From assembly GCF_904846625.1 (NCBI RefSeq), contig NZ_CAJHBL010000005.1, positions 124,001-188,000 on the forward strand: a stretch of 64,000 nucleotides of DNA, written 5' to 3'. Every line of letters begins with the position of its first letter. The first letter of the stretch is position 1. This DNA is from Psychrobacter sp. JCM 18900. Lineage in GTDB: Bacteria > Pseudomonadota > Gammaproteobacteria > Pseudomonadales > Moraxellaceae. The translations under genes were made by a program, and so were the position numbers. Positions 37,995-46,151 of this stretch are shown in pieces. The notes below the pieces were generated by a model. That model did no database searches and had not been told where the DNA came from. It was given only the letters and a program-made list of their open reading frames with translations.

Positions 37995-38017
37995 TGTTGT
38001 TAAATTTGTTGTTAAAA
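37995..38017 (+). promoter_or_regulatory. Right arm-type sites (two direct TGTTGTTAAA repeats)
   Basis: TGTTGTTAAAT at 37995 and TGTTGTTAAAA at 38007 match the four repeats near attL in sequence and orientation. They lie 58 bp inside attR. They are likely integrase or excisionase arm sites. Confidence 0.65.
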
Positions 38018-38074
38018 TTAATTATAAAATTACTGTATAGTTTGATATTAAAGACTCTTAGGCTTATAGCCTAC

Positions 38075-38091
38075 TCTTGGTGGGCGCACCA
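38075..38091 (+). repeat. attR core of the genomic island
   Basis: These 17 bases are an exact copy of the tRNA-Arg 3' end at 12134-12150, without any tRNA body upstream. They mark the right end of the island. Confidence 0.9.
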
Positions 38092-38597
38092 TCAAATATA
38101 ATTTTAAGTACCGATTAACCCTTGTATGCCACGCGCTGCAAGGGTTTTTTATTATCTAATACACGGTAATTAACGATTAAAAACGGTTGAGCTACAAACC
38201 TATAACGGCTGAAGTCATAATGCTTTTGTTATTAATGTATGATTAATAACACTTTCATCAGGTTGATTTCTCTAACCTCAGTAAGACCTTCATTACAACA
38301 GTCTTTGGTACAGTCGCGTTATTTCAATAAATCCATTTCATTAGGCTTTTGAATAAGCGAGCAGAAGAAATAGTGTGATGAGATTAAGCTTCTCATAAAT
38401 AAAGATCCGTAATCAATTAATGCTATTGTTGATAGCCGTGTTGCCGTTGATCACTGAGACCGCATACTTACTGAAGAATTCCTTAATATTACTATTATAA
38501 CGTTGGGGCAGTTACTGCCTTATCTTAGCTGACAAAAACTGTCTCTTTTCCGTAGAACGATTTCACGATTATTAATATTCATCTTTAGGAGGATGCT
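38092..38597. other. Intergenic region right of attR
   Basis: This 506-bp stretch starts with the terminator that probably belonged to the tRNA before insertion. The rest contains no gene, and no promoter was found for the hydrolase gene at 38598. That gene is preceded by an ideal AGGAGG at 38588-38593. Confidence 0.4.
38117..38150 (+). terminator. Rho-independent terminator (displaced tRNA-Arg terminator)
   Basis: AACCCTTG at 38117-38124 pairs with CAAGGGTT at 38139-38146, and a run of T follows. It lies 26 bp beyond attR, where the original terminator of tRNA-Arg would be after island insertion. Confidence 0.7.
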
Positions 38598-39419
38598 ATG
38601 AGCACTCAAATAACAGAAAATTATACCTACATTGATGGGCATAAGATTGCATTTCTAGAACAAGGTTCAGGTAGTCCAATAATCCTGCTGCACGGGATTC
38701 CAACCAATAGCCTCATGTGGCGAAATATTATTCCACAACTTGCAAAAACACATCGGGTCATCGCCCCTGACCTTCTCAACTATGGGAAATCTGCAAAACC
38801 AAAAAGCGCAGATGTGTCCATTAATGCGCAAAGCAACATGATTGTAAAACTCATGGATGTCATAGGTGCGCGGCAAGCAGATATTGTTGGACATGATATT
38901 GGTGGAGGCGTTGCTCAGTTGATAGCTGTCAATTATCCAGAGAAAGTTCGAAAGCTGATTTTGATAGATAGCATCTGCTTCGATTCATGGCCTATCCCAG
39001 ATTTTGAGCCGCTACAGGAACCTGGTGCTGAGTCAGAGATGAGTCTAGTGGACTTTTTGAGCATGATGCGAGGTTTCCTACCAAAAGGTGTATATGATAA
39101 GAGTGTCATGACTGATGAGCTTATTGAGATGTATCTTGAACCTTGGTCAACTGAAGATGGCAAGCATGCCTTCTTTCGCAATCTCAGACGGTTGAATAAG
39201 GAATATACTCAGGCCATTACTGACGAACTTAGCAACCTTCCACATCAGACGTTCATTATGTGGGGTGATAAAGACCCTTTCCAAAAACCGGAATATGCAC
39301 CAAAGCTGGCAGAAGCGATTCCAAACGCAGAGCTTGTCTGGATTAAAGATGTCGCTCATTGGTTAATTGATGAGAAACCTGATGAAATTGGTGAGCATAT
39401 CAATCAGTTTCTAAGCTAA
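38598..39419 (+). CDS. Haloalkane-dehalogenase-like alpha/beta hydrolase
   Basis: This 273-residue alpha/beta hydrolase has oxyanion motif HGIPTNSLMW (residues 33-42) and a nucleophile elbow GHDIGG with Asp rather than Ser, as in haloalkane dehalogenases, fluoroacetate dehalogenases and epoxide hydrolases. The catalytic His lies in DVAHWLIDEKP near residue 253. The length fits this family. The substrate cannot be read; a haloalkane or epoxide is possible. An AGGAGG ribosome binding site precedes it. It lies between attR and a decayed att-like sequence near 39600, so it may have come with an older insertion. Confidence 0.85.
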   Translation: MSTQITENYTYIDGHKIAFLEQGSGSPIILLHGIPTNSLMWRNIIPQLAKTHRVIAPDLLNYGKSAKPKSADVSINAQSNMIVKLMDVIGARQADIVGHDIGGGVAQLIAVNYPEKVRKLILIDSICFDSWPIPDFEPLQEPGAESEMSLVDFLSMMRGFLPKGVYDKSVMTDELIEMYLEPWSTEDGKHAFFRNLRRLNKEYTQAITDELSNLPHQTFIMWGDKDPFQKPEYAPKLAEAIPNAELVWIKDVAHWLIDEKPDEIGEHINQFLS

Positions 39420-39753
39420 AAACGAGTGCTACAGAGACACATAACACAGCGCTGCATCGAACAAAAATGCTATATTACTATTCGATGCAGAATTTTTATT
39501 GTACCGTTCGCCATTACAGAGAACTAACCGTAAATATATGTAGAAATGGACTCTCAACAATTCCACGAAATATAGCTTGGTATAAAAAACCATTGAGCCC
39601 ACAGCTTACTCTGAGTAAGCACACCAGTTAAAATATGAGTAGTAATTATTTAAACCCTTGTAAGCCTCGAGCAACAAGGATTCTTTATTGCCTTTTAACA
39701 ACTATAATCATTAATTGCTTACTGTCTTAATTGCCATATTGCCCAAAATTGAT

Positions 39754-39796
39754 AAAGCCTCTTAAGCTTAATATTTCATAGCTTGAAAGGCTTTTT
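39754..39796 (+). terminator. Terminator after the hydrolase gene
   Basis: AAAGCCTCTTAAGCT (39754-39768) pairs with AGCTTGAAAGGCTTT with two mismatches, and TTTTT follows. Confidence 0.6.
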
Positions 39797-39871
39797 CGAT
39801 AACATGCTTTTATCTAGGTAAGGCGCTTAATATTGGGGTTAGATTTATTTTTAAAGGCTGAAAAATATTAA

Positions 39872-39903
39872 TATGGAGTTCAATTTGGATATCTGACTCC
39901 ATA
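39872..39903 (-). terminator. Stem-loop after the GMC oxidoreductase gene
   Basis: TATGGAGT at 39872-39879 pairs with ACTCCATA at 39896-39903. It is just behind the leftward GMC gene and followed on the minus strand by an AT-rich stretch. Confidence 0.45.
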
Positions 39904-39909
39904 CATAGT

Positions 39910-41568
39910 TTATGTGTTGTCCTCTTTAATCATGTCAGCTGCCTTCTCTGCTACCATAATTGTGGGTGCATTTGTATTACCAGCCATAACGAACGGGAAA
40001 ATAGAGGCATCTACCACACGCAGTCTTTTAACACCTCGAACCTTTAATCGTGGTGTCACCACTGCCAAACCATCATTTCCCATTTTACAGGTGCCATTCT
40101 GGTGATGGTAACTTACAACTGACGAACGCACATACTCTGCAATTTGTTCATCTGTTTTAACATCTTCACCTGGATATATTTCTCGACCACGCCATTCTTT
40201 TAAGGCTGGTTGGTTTGCGATATTGCGCATTTGTTTAATCGAAGTCACTAATGTATCGACATCATATTGTGTATCAAGTACATTTGGATCGATATTCATC
40301 TTATCATCAGGATTAGAACTGTTTAGTGTAATCCTACCGCGTGAGGTCGGTCTAACTCCTGCAGCTACTAGAGAGAATGCATTTTGAACGGAACTATCTT
40401 GACCAGGTGCGTAATAAGGAACATGGAAAAAAAGTGGCTGCATATCGGCCCCTGGTAGAGCTGTCTGAGTTTTTGCAAACATATGAGCATGCAATACTTG
40501 AATAGACATGTCACTTGGTGGCGGGAGCTCTTTCTTTCCTTCGTATATTACAGGGCTTAAGTTATGATCGTGGAGGTTTTCACCTACACCGGGGCTATCG
40601 ACAACCACATTAATACCAAGCTTTTCTAACTCTGATTTTGACCCAATGCCTGATAGCATCAAAATACGAGGAGATTCAATAGCACCGCCACATACAATCA
40701 CTTCTTTTTTAGCTTTGACTGTTTTGATAGTGCCTTCTTGACGATATGTAACACCTGTTGCTACACCCTTTGTTATATTTACTTTGTGGACACGTGAGTT
40801 AGTTATTAATGATAAATTAGGACGGTTGAGAGCTGGCCGTAAGAAAGCGACTGCTGTGGAGTGTCTCTTCCCATCTTTCGTATTTAAATCAGTATAACTG
40901 ACCCCTTCTTGTGTCTCCCCATTGCTGTCATCATTAAAAGAGATACCAGACTCTATAGCAGCATCAACTATCGCTTTCGTTACCGGATGAGGAGTAAAAT
41001 CTGCAGTAACATGAAGTAGCCCGTTACCGCCATGATAGACACTTGGACCACGTGAGTAATTTTCTGACTTTTTGAAATATGGTAGTACATCGTTATAAGA
41101 CCACCCATCACAACCTAATTCATTTGCCCAATGATCATAATCAGATGCATTACCTCGCACATAAATCATGGCATTTAATGAAGATGACCCACCCACTGTT
41201 TTACCACGTGGCCAATTTAAGATACGATTGTGTGCATTTTTTTGCGGTATAGTTTTATAGTCCCAATCATATTCGGTACCCCATAGCTCAATTAAACGCA
41301 TGGGTGTTGATATCATTTCACTATTATCGGGACCTCCTGCTTCAATAATAAGTACCTGACTACCGTCTTCAGTTAGACGATTCGCAAGTACGCAGCCTGC
41401 TGAACCTGCGCCAATAATCACATAATCGAATTCTTTACTATGGCTATCTATAGGATTAATACTTGCACCTATAGCACCTTTAGATAACATAAGTACACCT
41501 GAAGCAACTGCGGTGTATCCTAAAAAATTGCGACGTGAAATACCTTTTGATTTATTCTTAGTAGACAT
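39910..41568 (-). CDS. GMC-family FAD oxidoreductase with Tat signal
   Basis: This 552-residue FAD alcohol dehydrogenase/oxidase is of the choline dehydrogenase/aryl-alcohol oxidase type. A twin-arginine signal SRRNFLG lies at residues 10-16, so it acts in the periplasm. The Rossmann motif is VIIGAGSAGCVLANRL (near 51-66), followed by the GMC signature NWPRGKTVGGSSSLNAMIYVRG near 122. The active-site segment is SYHHQNGTCKMG, followed by GNTNAPTIMVAEKAA at the end. A ribosome binding site AAGGAG precedes the ATG. It lies next to the aldehyde dehydrogenase and amine oxidase. It may oxidise an aromatic alcohol or alpha-hydroxy acid (mandelate-like); this is inference from neighbours. Confidence 0.92.
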   Translation of the reverse strand: MSTKNKSKGISRRNFLGYTAVASGVLMLSKGAIGASINPIDSHSKEFDYVIIGAGSAGCVLANRLTEDGSQVLIIEAGGPDNSEMISTPMRLIELWGTEYDWDYKTIPQKNAHNRILNWPRGKTVGGSSSLNAMIYVRGNASDYDHWANELGCDGWSYNDVLPYFKKSENYSRGPSVYHGGNGLLHVTADFTPHPVTKAIVDAAIESGISFNDDSNGETQEGVSYTDLNTKDGKRHSTAVAFLRPALNRPNLSLITNSRVHKVNITKGVATGVTYRQEGTIKTVKAKKEVIVCGGAIESPRILMLSGIGSKSELEKLGINVVVDSPGVGENLHDHNLSPVIYEGKKELPPPSDMSIQVLHAHMFAKTQTALPGADMQPLFFHVPYYAPGQDSSVQNAFSLVAAGVRPTSRGRITLNSSNPDDKMNIDPNVLDTQYDVDTLVTSIKQMRNIANQPALKEWRGREIYPGEDVKTDEQIAEYVRSSVVSYHHQNGTCKMGNDGLAVVTPRLKVRGVKRLRVVDASIFPFVMAGNTNAPTIMVAEKAADMIKEDNT

Positions 41569-41790
41569 GAAAACTCCTTTTTACTGTCAACTATATTCTT
41601 TTGTTTTAGATGAGCCTATTTCAATTAAAATAACTAACCATCTTCAGATAACTGATTTTTTCTACTAACAACCATGTAATCTGGGGCTTTTAGCATCTCT
41701 AAAGATAAGTACTCACTACCTGTTCTACTTCAGCCATATTTTTTGCATTTACTAGCGGTCACTAGATACTTATTATGTAATAAATATCTA

Positions 41791-43215
41791 TTAAGATTTA
41801 AAAACCTGCATCGTCTGTATAGAGGTAAACTCTTTGAGACCAGCTTCTCCAAACTCAATACCAAACCCAGAGTCTTTAACACCACCGAATGGTGCATCGG
41901 GTTGAACCATGGCATGATTATTGATCCACACAGTGCCACAGTCTAAACGTGAGCCGATACTCTGTGCTTTTTCGATGTCTGTTGACCAGACTGAACCACC
42001 AAGTCCAACAGATAAGCGGTTGGCACTGGCAATCGCCTCTTCGATATCGCTAAACTTAATAATCGGTAGAATCGGTCCAAACTGTTCTTCATCAACCAAT
42101 CTTGCGCCATCATTGATGTTGTTCACCAACGTTATGGGATAAAAATAGCCGGTCTCGTCTACTACTTCACCGCCACATAGGAAGTTTGCACCGCGCTCTT
42201 TGGCATCTTGAGCAAGAGCTTTGACAATATTCAATTGTGCCTCATTTTGTAGAGGTCCAAAGTCGGTGTCTTCATCAAGCCCATTACCTGTCTTCATACT
42301 TTTGGCAATCGTGGTCAAGGCTGCACACAACTCATCATGCACGGATTCATGCACATATAGTCGTTTTAAGGCGGCACACGTTTGGCCATTATTGATAAAA
42401 GAGGTTGCAAAAATCTTACCCGCGATGGCTTCAATATCAGCATCCGCCAGTACAATACCAGCGTCATTGCCACCTAACTCAAGCGTCAAACGTTTTAAAG
42501 TCACGGCAGCGCTTTTCATAATGGCTTTGCCTGTTGGGGTTGAGCCTGTAAATACAATCTTTTGAATATCCACATGTGCAGACATCGCCGCACCAATATC
42601 ACCTTTGCCAGTTACCACATTCAATACGCCTGCTGGCAAAATATCTTTAGCAATCTCACCAAAGCATAGTACGGTCAATGGGGTCATCTCAGACGGTTTC
42701 ATGACGACGGTATTACCAGTGAGCAAAGCAGGAATGATGTGCCAAATGCCGATAAGTAAGGGATAATTCCATGGGGTAATCGAGCCCACAACGCCCAGTG
42801 GCTTACGATGTAACTCTATCCTAGCCAAGTCATTGTCTTGGATAGTTTCTGGTTCTAACGCCATGCTAGCAGTCGCACGTATCCAAGCCAATGCACCACC
42901 CAACTCAAAGCCTGCACCCAAATCGGCAAAACCTTTTTTGGGTTTGCCCTGCTCTTTGGTCAGCATCGTCATAAGCATATCAGCACGAGTTTCAACCGCA
43001 TCAGCAAGCTGCATTAAGTGGTCACGGCGCTCTGCATAGGTGAGTGCTGACCAACTAGGGAACGCTGCTTTGGCTGCTGCGACTGCTTCATCTAATTGAG
43101 CCACACTGGCCTTTGGACAGCAGGCAATAACAGATTTATCAGCAGGGTTGATGACATCAAAACAATCGGTAGTGGCAACGCTTTTACCGCCGATAATTAA
43201 ATTAAAAGATTCCAT
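41791..43215 (-). CDS. NAD(P)-dependent aldehyde dehydrogenase
   Basis: This 474-residue aldehyde dehydrogenase has TPWNYP near 150, KPSEMTPLT, the glutamate in LELGGND near 250, and the catalytic Cys in NNGQTCAA near 285. FGP-EEQFGPI and the end segment FGGVKDSGFGIEFG are also present. No signal peptide is seen. AGAGGA lies before the ATG. It is separated from the amine oxidase upstream by a terminator. Its place suggests that it oxidises the aromatic aldehyde made by the amine oxidase, like phenylacetaldehyde dehydrogenase. The exact substrate is not readable. Confidence 0.92.
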   Translation of the reverse strand: MESFNLIIGGKSVATTDCFDVINPADKSVIACCPKASVAQLDEAVAAAKAAFPSWSALTYAERRDHLMQLADAVETRADMLMTMLTKEQGKPKKGFADLGAGFELGGALAWIRATASMALEPETIQDNDLARIELHRKPLGVVGSITPWNYPLLIGIWHIIPALLTGNTVVMKPSEMTPLTVLCFGEIAKDILPAGVLNVVTGKGDIGAAMSAHVDIQKIVFTGSTPTGKAIMKSAAVTLKRLTLELGGNDAGIVLADADIEAIAGKIFATSFINNGQTCAALKRLYVHESVHDELCAALTTIAKSMKTGNGLDEDTDFGPLQNEAQLNIVKALAQDAKERGANFLCGGEVVDETGYFYPITLVNNINDGARLVDEEQFGPILPIIKFSDIEEAIASANRLSVGLGGSVWSTDIEKAQSIGSRLDCGTVWINNHAMVQPDAPFGGVKDSGFGIEFGEAGLKEFTSIQTMQVFKS

Positions 43216-43309
43216 TATTCATCCTCTTATTGTTAGGATCTATTGTCTATAGAATTGACCCGCATGATTTAAAAATAGTAGATTTAAACAATTGGCTTTA
43301 ATAACGCTA

Positions 43310-43364
43310 AAAATAATGGGCCTTAATGCAACAATATGAGTGCCACATTAAAGCCCATTATTTT
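43310..43364 (-). terminator. Terminator after the amine oxidase gene
   Basis: A stem of 19 bp (18 matched) is formed by AAAATAATGGGCCTTAATG at 43310-43328 and 43346-43364. The minus strand runs into TTTTTA. It separates tynA-like from the aldehyde dehydrogenase gene. Confidence 0.75.
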
Positions 43365-43379
43365 AAAAACACGTCAGGT

Positions 43380-45722
43380 TTACTTACTATTGTCTTTACT
43401 TTGATTAAGATTTAACGAAGGGGTTTCATCAAAGAAGTTCCATGGTTTAAGCAGAATATTCACCCACTCTGTTGGCATAATAGGCCATTCTTCAGCCCGG
43501 GCTATATGCGTAGTGCCCGTGGTTAGCCAAACCACCAAATCTTTATTATGAATGTTTTCGTCATCTGCAACGAAGGATCCTAGCCCCGTATCTTTATCAG
43601 AACGATTAGGATAAGTACCCTCTGGATATAACTCATTCGTATTATATTTTGTCACCCAAATTTGTTTATCCATAAAATTGAGACGCTTAAATAACCATTC
43701 ATCATCTGCAAAATTAGCACCTTTCGCAATGGGATGAGTGGCGCCTGCAAATGGAATCATTTGATAAGAAACTGGATTGCCCATACGGTTTTCTTTACTG
43801 GCATTACTGATTAAACGCACAGTAGTAGGGTCAAAATTTTCTTTCGCTTTTGTTTCTGTTAATACTGTCGTCTCACGAGTCTCCATTGCACTGGTACGCG
43901 GGCCACTGCGCACATTGGGTACGACTACTGGCTCTATACGTTTGATGTTGTTGGTCTCGCCATCAACATCCATATCCAAGCGGAAATTATAGATATGCTG
44001 ATGCGTGGTGCCAACGATGTTGTGGTCTATCAGTGTGCCATAACGTGTGTCTTCTTTAGCACTTGGGTCATGCATGGTTTTGGTAATAACACCTTTGACC
44101 GCTTCGATACCAGTAGCGCCAGCATTGATACCAATGGTACCGTTTGGCTGAAGTACCCAGTCAAAAATATAGTCATAGTTGCCGATGGTGCTGATCCAGC
44201 GTACAACTAGCTCACGACGCTCAGTACTGACATTTTTTTGTCCCATTTCTTGGTGTTTAAACTCAGGGCCTGCATAACGTTCAAACACGGCAATGGCATT
44301 CGGAATGGTATAAGGATTACCTTCGTAATCTGCAAGCACCGCATCAAGGAGCACCGCATTTTCTGGTGCATCAACATTTCTTTCTAGTGGGGAAGTTAAG
44401 GTGCCCATACCATATTCGCCAGAATCTAGATAAGATTTAAAATACCAACCCATATCAGGGTCACCATAAGGGACTACCATGCCACCTAAATTGCCTTGAT
44501 ACATGATTTTACGGTCTACACCTTTGTCTTTAAAAGTAACGGTACTGAGCTGTAAACCTGTACGACTGTCTAGACCGATATGGAACTTCCAATTGTTCCA
44601 CTCAACGTTTCGACCAGTGATGGTATAGTTTTTTCCTTCTGGTTCAATAATGTTTAATGGTTTATTGGTCACAGCCTTTTTATCGCGACCATCAATTGGA
44701 CGTGGGGTCATAGGTACCGGAATAACACCACCTTCTTCGATTTTAATAATCTTGCTCTTATCTAAATCGACCACGGCTACTAAATTTTCGATCGGATGTG
44801 CCCAATAGTTACCATCGCCGACATCTAGGTAAGAGACAATTTTTAGAATCCTCTGTTGCTTGTCTAACAGACCATCTTCTCCCCCAAAATACCCAACGGT
44901 CAACGGTGTGCCCACCACTTTGGTCACATCGTCTACCCCATGTTTTTTCAGTGCGGCTTTATACTCTGGGCTAGTTTGAATGATGTCTTGTATGGCCATA
45001 AAGTCATCGACCAGTACCATGCCAAAAGTGTTCTCTAAAACTTTCCAGCTTGTCAGCGTGTTTTTGCTTAAATCGACTTCCCCTTCAATGACCGTATTGC
45101 CTTTTAAGATGGTAAACGTTGCCACGCGGTCGCTTGTATAAGGTTTTCTATCAATCACGTTACGCCACACGGCATCTTTGTCGGGTTGCTTTAGACGAAT
45201 ATCAGCAAACCGTGAGTTTTTTTGTTCAGGTTTGGCTTTACGAATAATGGCTGTGACTTCGTTAATCTCGTCACTACTCAATACATTCAAGGGATGCGGG
45301 CTTTGCTCTATTTTGAATGTTTGATCCAAATTGGATTGGAGTATTTCATTGGCCAAGGTGTCAGGCACCAAAGCTTGTCCATCTTTCATGACCAGTGGGT
45401 TAGTGATCTTTAAAGGCTTTCCATTCACCATGGCAGTTGCGCTATTGGGTTTGATTTGTACACGTGTAGAGTTTTTGGTGACGGTATACATATCAGCGTA
45501 GCTGTCGTAGCTGACCTCTGCCCCTGCTGTGGTCATAGCTGCCTCAATCGGCACCATATGTACCTCTCCGCCATGTGCCAGTGCCTGTCCACTATAAATA
45601 AAAGCCAAGCTGGCGACCAATGCTGTTAGAGTAGATGACAATGAGGTATGCTGGCGAGGGTTTTTACTGATTGTAGCGTTGACTTTCTGTTGATGGCTTG
45701 AGAGTGAGCAAAAATGTCTCAT
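43380..45722 (-). CDS. tynA: Periplasmic copper amine oxidase (tyramine oxidase type)
   Basis: This 780-residue enzyme oxidises aromatic primary amines (tyramine, phenylethylamine and similar) to aldehyde, H2O2 and ammonia. A long N-region (about 45 residues) ends in a signal peptide (ALVASLAFIYSGQALA). The short N1 domain typical of E. coli TynA follows (TRVQIKPNSATAMVNGKPL). The catalytic base Asp lies in KSYLDSGEYGMG, and the topaquinone Tyr in GNYDYIFDW near residue 515. Copper ligands are the two His in HQHIYNF and the His in GTTHIARAEEWP. All key residues are present. A terminator follows the gene. Confidence 0.95.
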   Translation of the reverse strand: MRHFCSLSSHQQKVNATISKNPRQHTSLSSTLTALVASLAFIYSGQALAHGGEVHMVPIEAAMTTAGAEVSYDSYADMYTVTKNSTRVQIKPNSATAMVNGKPLKITNPLVMKDGQALVPDTLANEILQSNLDQTFKIEQSPHPLNVLSSDEINEVTAIIRKAKPEQKNSRFADIRLKQPDKDAVWRNVIDRKPYTSDRVATFTILKGNTVIEGEVDLSKNTLTSWKVLENTFGMVLVDDFMAIQDIIQTSPEYKAALKKHGVDDVTKVVGTPLTVGYFGGEDGLLDKQQRILKIVSYLDVGDGNYWAHPIENLVAVVDLDKSKIIKIEEGGVIPVPMTPRPIDGRDKKAVTNKPLNIIEPEGKNYTITGRNVEWNNWKFHIGLDSRTGLQLSTVTFKDKGVDRKIMYQGNLGGMVVPYGDPDMGWYFKSYLDSGEYGMGTLTSPLERNVDAPENAVLLDAVLADYEGNPYTIPNAIAVFERYAGPEFKHQEMGQKNVSTERRELVVRWISTIGNYDYIFDWVLQPNGTIGINAGATGIEAVKGVITKTMHDPSAKEDTRYGTLIDHNIVGTTHQHIYNFRLDMDVDGETNNIKRIEPVVVPNVRSGPRTSAMETRETTVLTETKAKENFDPTTVRLISNASKENRMGNPVSYQMIPFAGATHPIAKGANFADDEWLFKRLNFMDKQIWVTKYNTNELYPEGTYPNRSDKDTGLGSFVADDENIHNKDLVVWLTTGTTHIARAEEWPIMPTEWVNILLKPWNFFDETPSLNLNQSKDNSK

Positions 45723-46151
45723 GGATAACTTCCTTGTTATTGTGGATGGATATAGGCTTTATTTTTTGTAATAGCCGCTAAATATTGATATCTAATATTA
45801 TATTTAACGTTTCTATCATCAGTATTATTAACCGATGATTGTAGGTTTTCTACTCGTTGACAGACGGCTGTTAATAACCCTCTTCATAATGCTGAACACA
45901 ATCGTTATAAACAAAACTTTAGTTCATTAGAATTTTCAAATAATACTGTAACAGTATTTACATAGTTAAACAATAGTTCACTATAAAGTTGTAGTATATC
46001 AGTGATTTGGGGGATTTTATTGTCCATAATAGCAACGCTAATATATTTGATAATGCCAAACTAAATTAGAATTTCCATACCCATAAAATACTGATAGATA
46101 CTCAGATATGCCCACATATAACAATAGGTGATCATATCTGAGAATGGGGCG
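45723..46151. other. Intergenic region upstream of the amine oxidase
   Basis: This 429-bp gap carries the promoter of the leftward amine oxidase. An imperfect operator-like palindrome AATACTG-TAA-CAGTATT lies at 45942-45958. Two AGTTCA(C/T)T copies flank it at about 45920 and 45972. The left part of the operator zone is close enough to control transcription, but no regulator gene is adjacent. A stem-loop at 46101-46142 lies behind the decarboxylase gene. Confidence 0.45.
46101..46142 (-). terminator. Stem-loop after the decarboxylase gene
   Basis: CTCAGATATG at 46101-46110 pairs with CATATCTGAG at 46133-46142 just behind the decarboxylase stop. There is no T run, so it may stabilise the mRNA end rather than terminate. 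Confidence 0.45.

Larger units (their letters stand above)
12134..38091. mobile_element. Integrative genomic island (about 26 kb) in tRNA-Arg(CCT), carrying defence genes
   Basis: The element is bounded by a 17-bp direct repeat. It begins with a P4-type integrase next to attL, continues with an AlpA/DUF927 replication-type module (13999-19200), and ends with defence cargo (19387-37891). I see no relaxase, conjugation, capsid, terminase or portal genes. It is therefore a P4-like or mobilisable island rather than a complete prophage or ICE. Arm-type repeats (TGTTGTTAAA) lie just inside both ends. Confidence 0.88.
39420..39909. other. Intergenic region with terminators and a decayed att-like sequence
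   Basis: This 490-bp gap lies between convergent genes. At 39607-39690 it carries TACTCTGAGTAAGCACACCA followed by a decayed AAACCCTTG...CAACAAGG-TTCTTTA hairpin. The same order (tRNA tail, spacer, terminator) is seen at attR and 38117. Two stem-loops follow at 39754-39796 and 39872-39903. Confidence 0.4.

Noticed and set aside
43380..45722. Possible loss of a copper ligand in the amine oxidase, because EWVNILL near the end has Asn where TynA is expected to have His
   Set aside because: Counting from the C-terminus of E. coli TynA places the third ligand in the GTTHxARAEEWP segment, and that His is present here.
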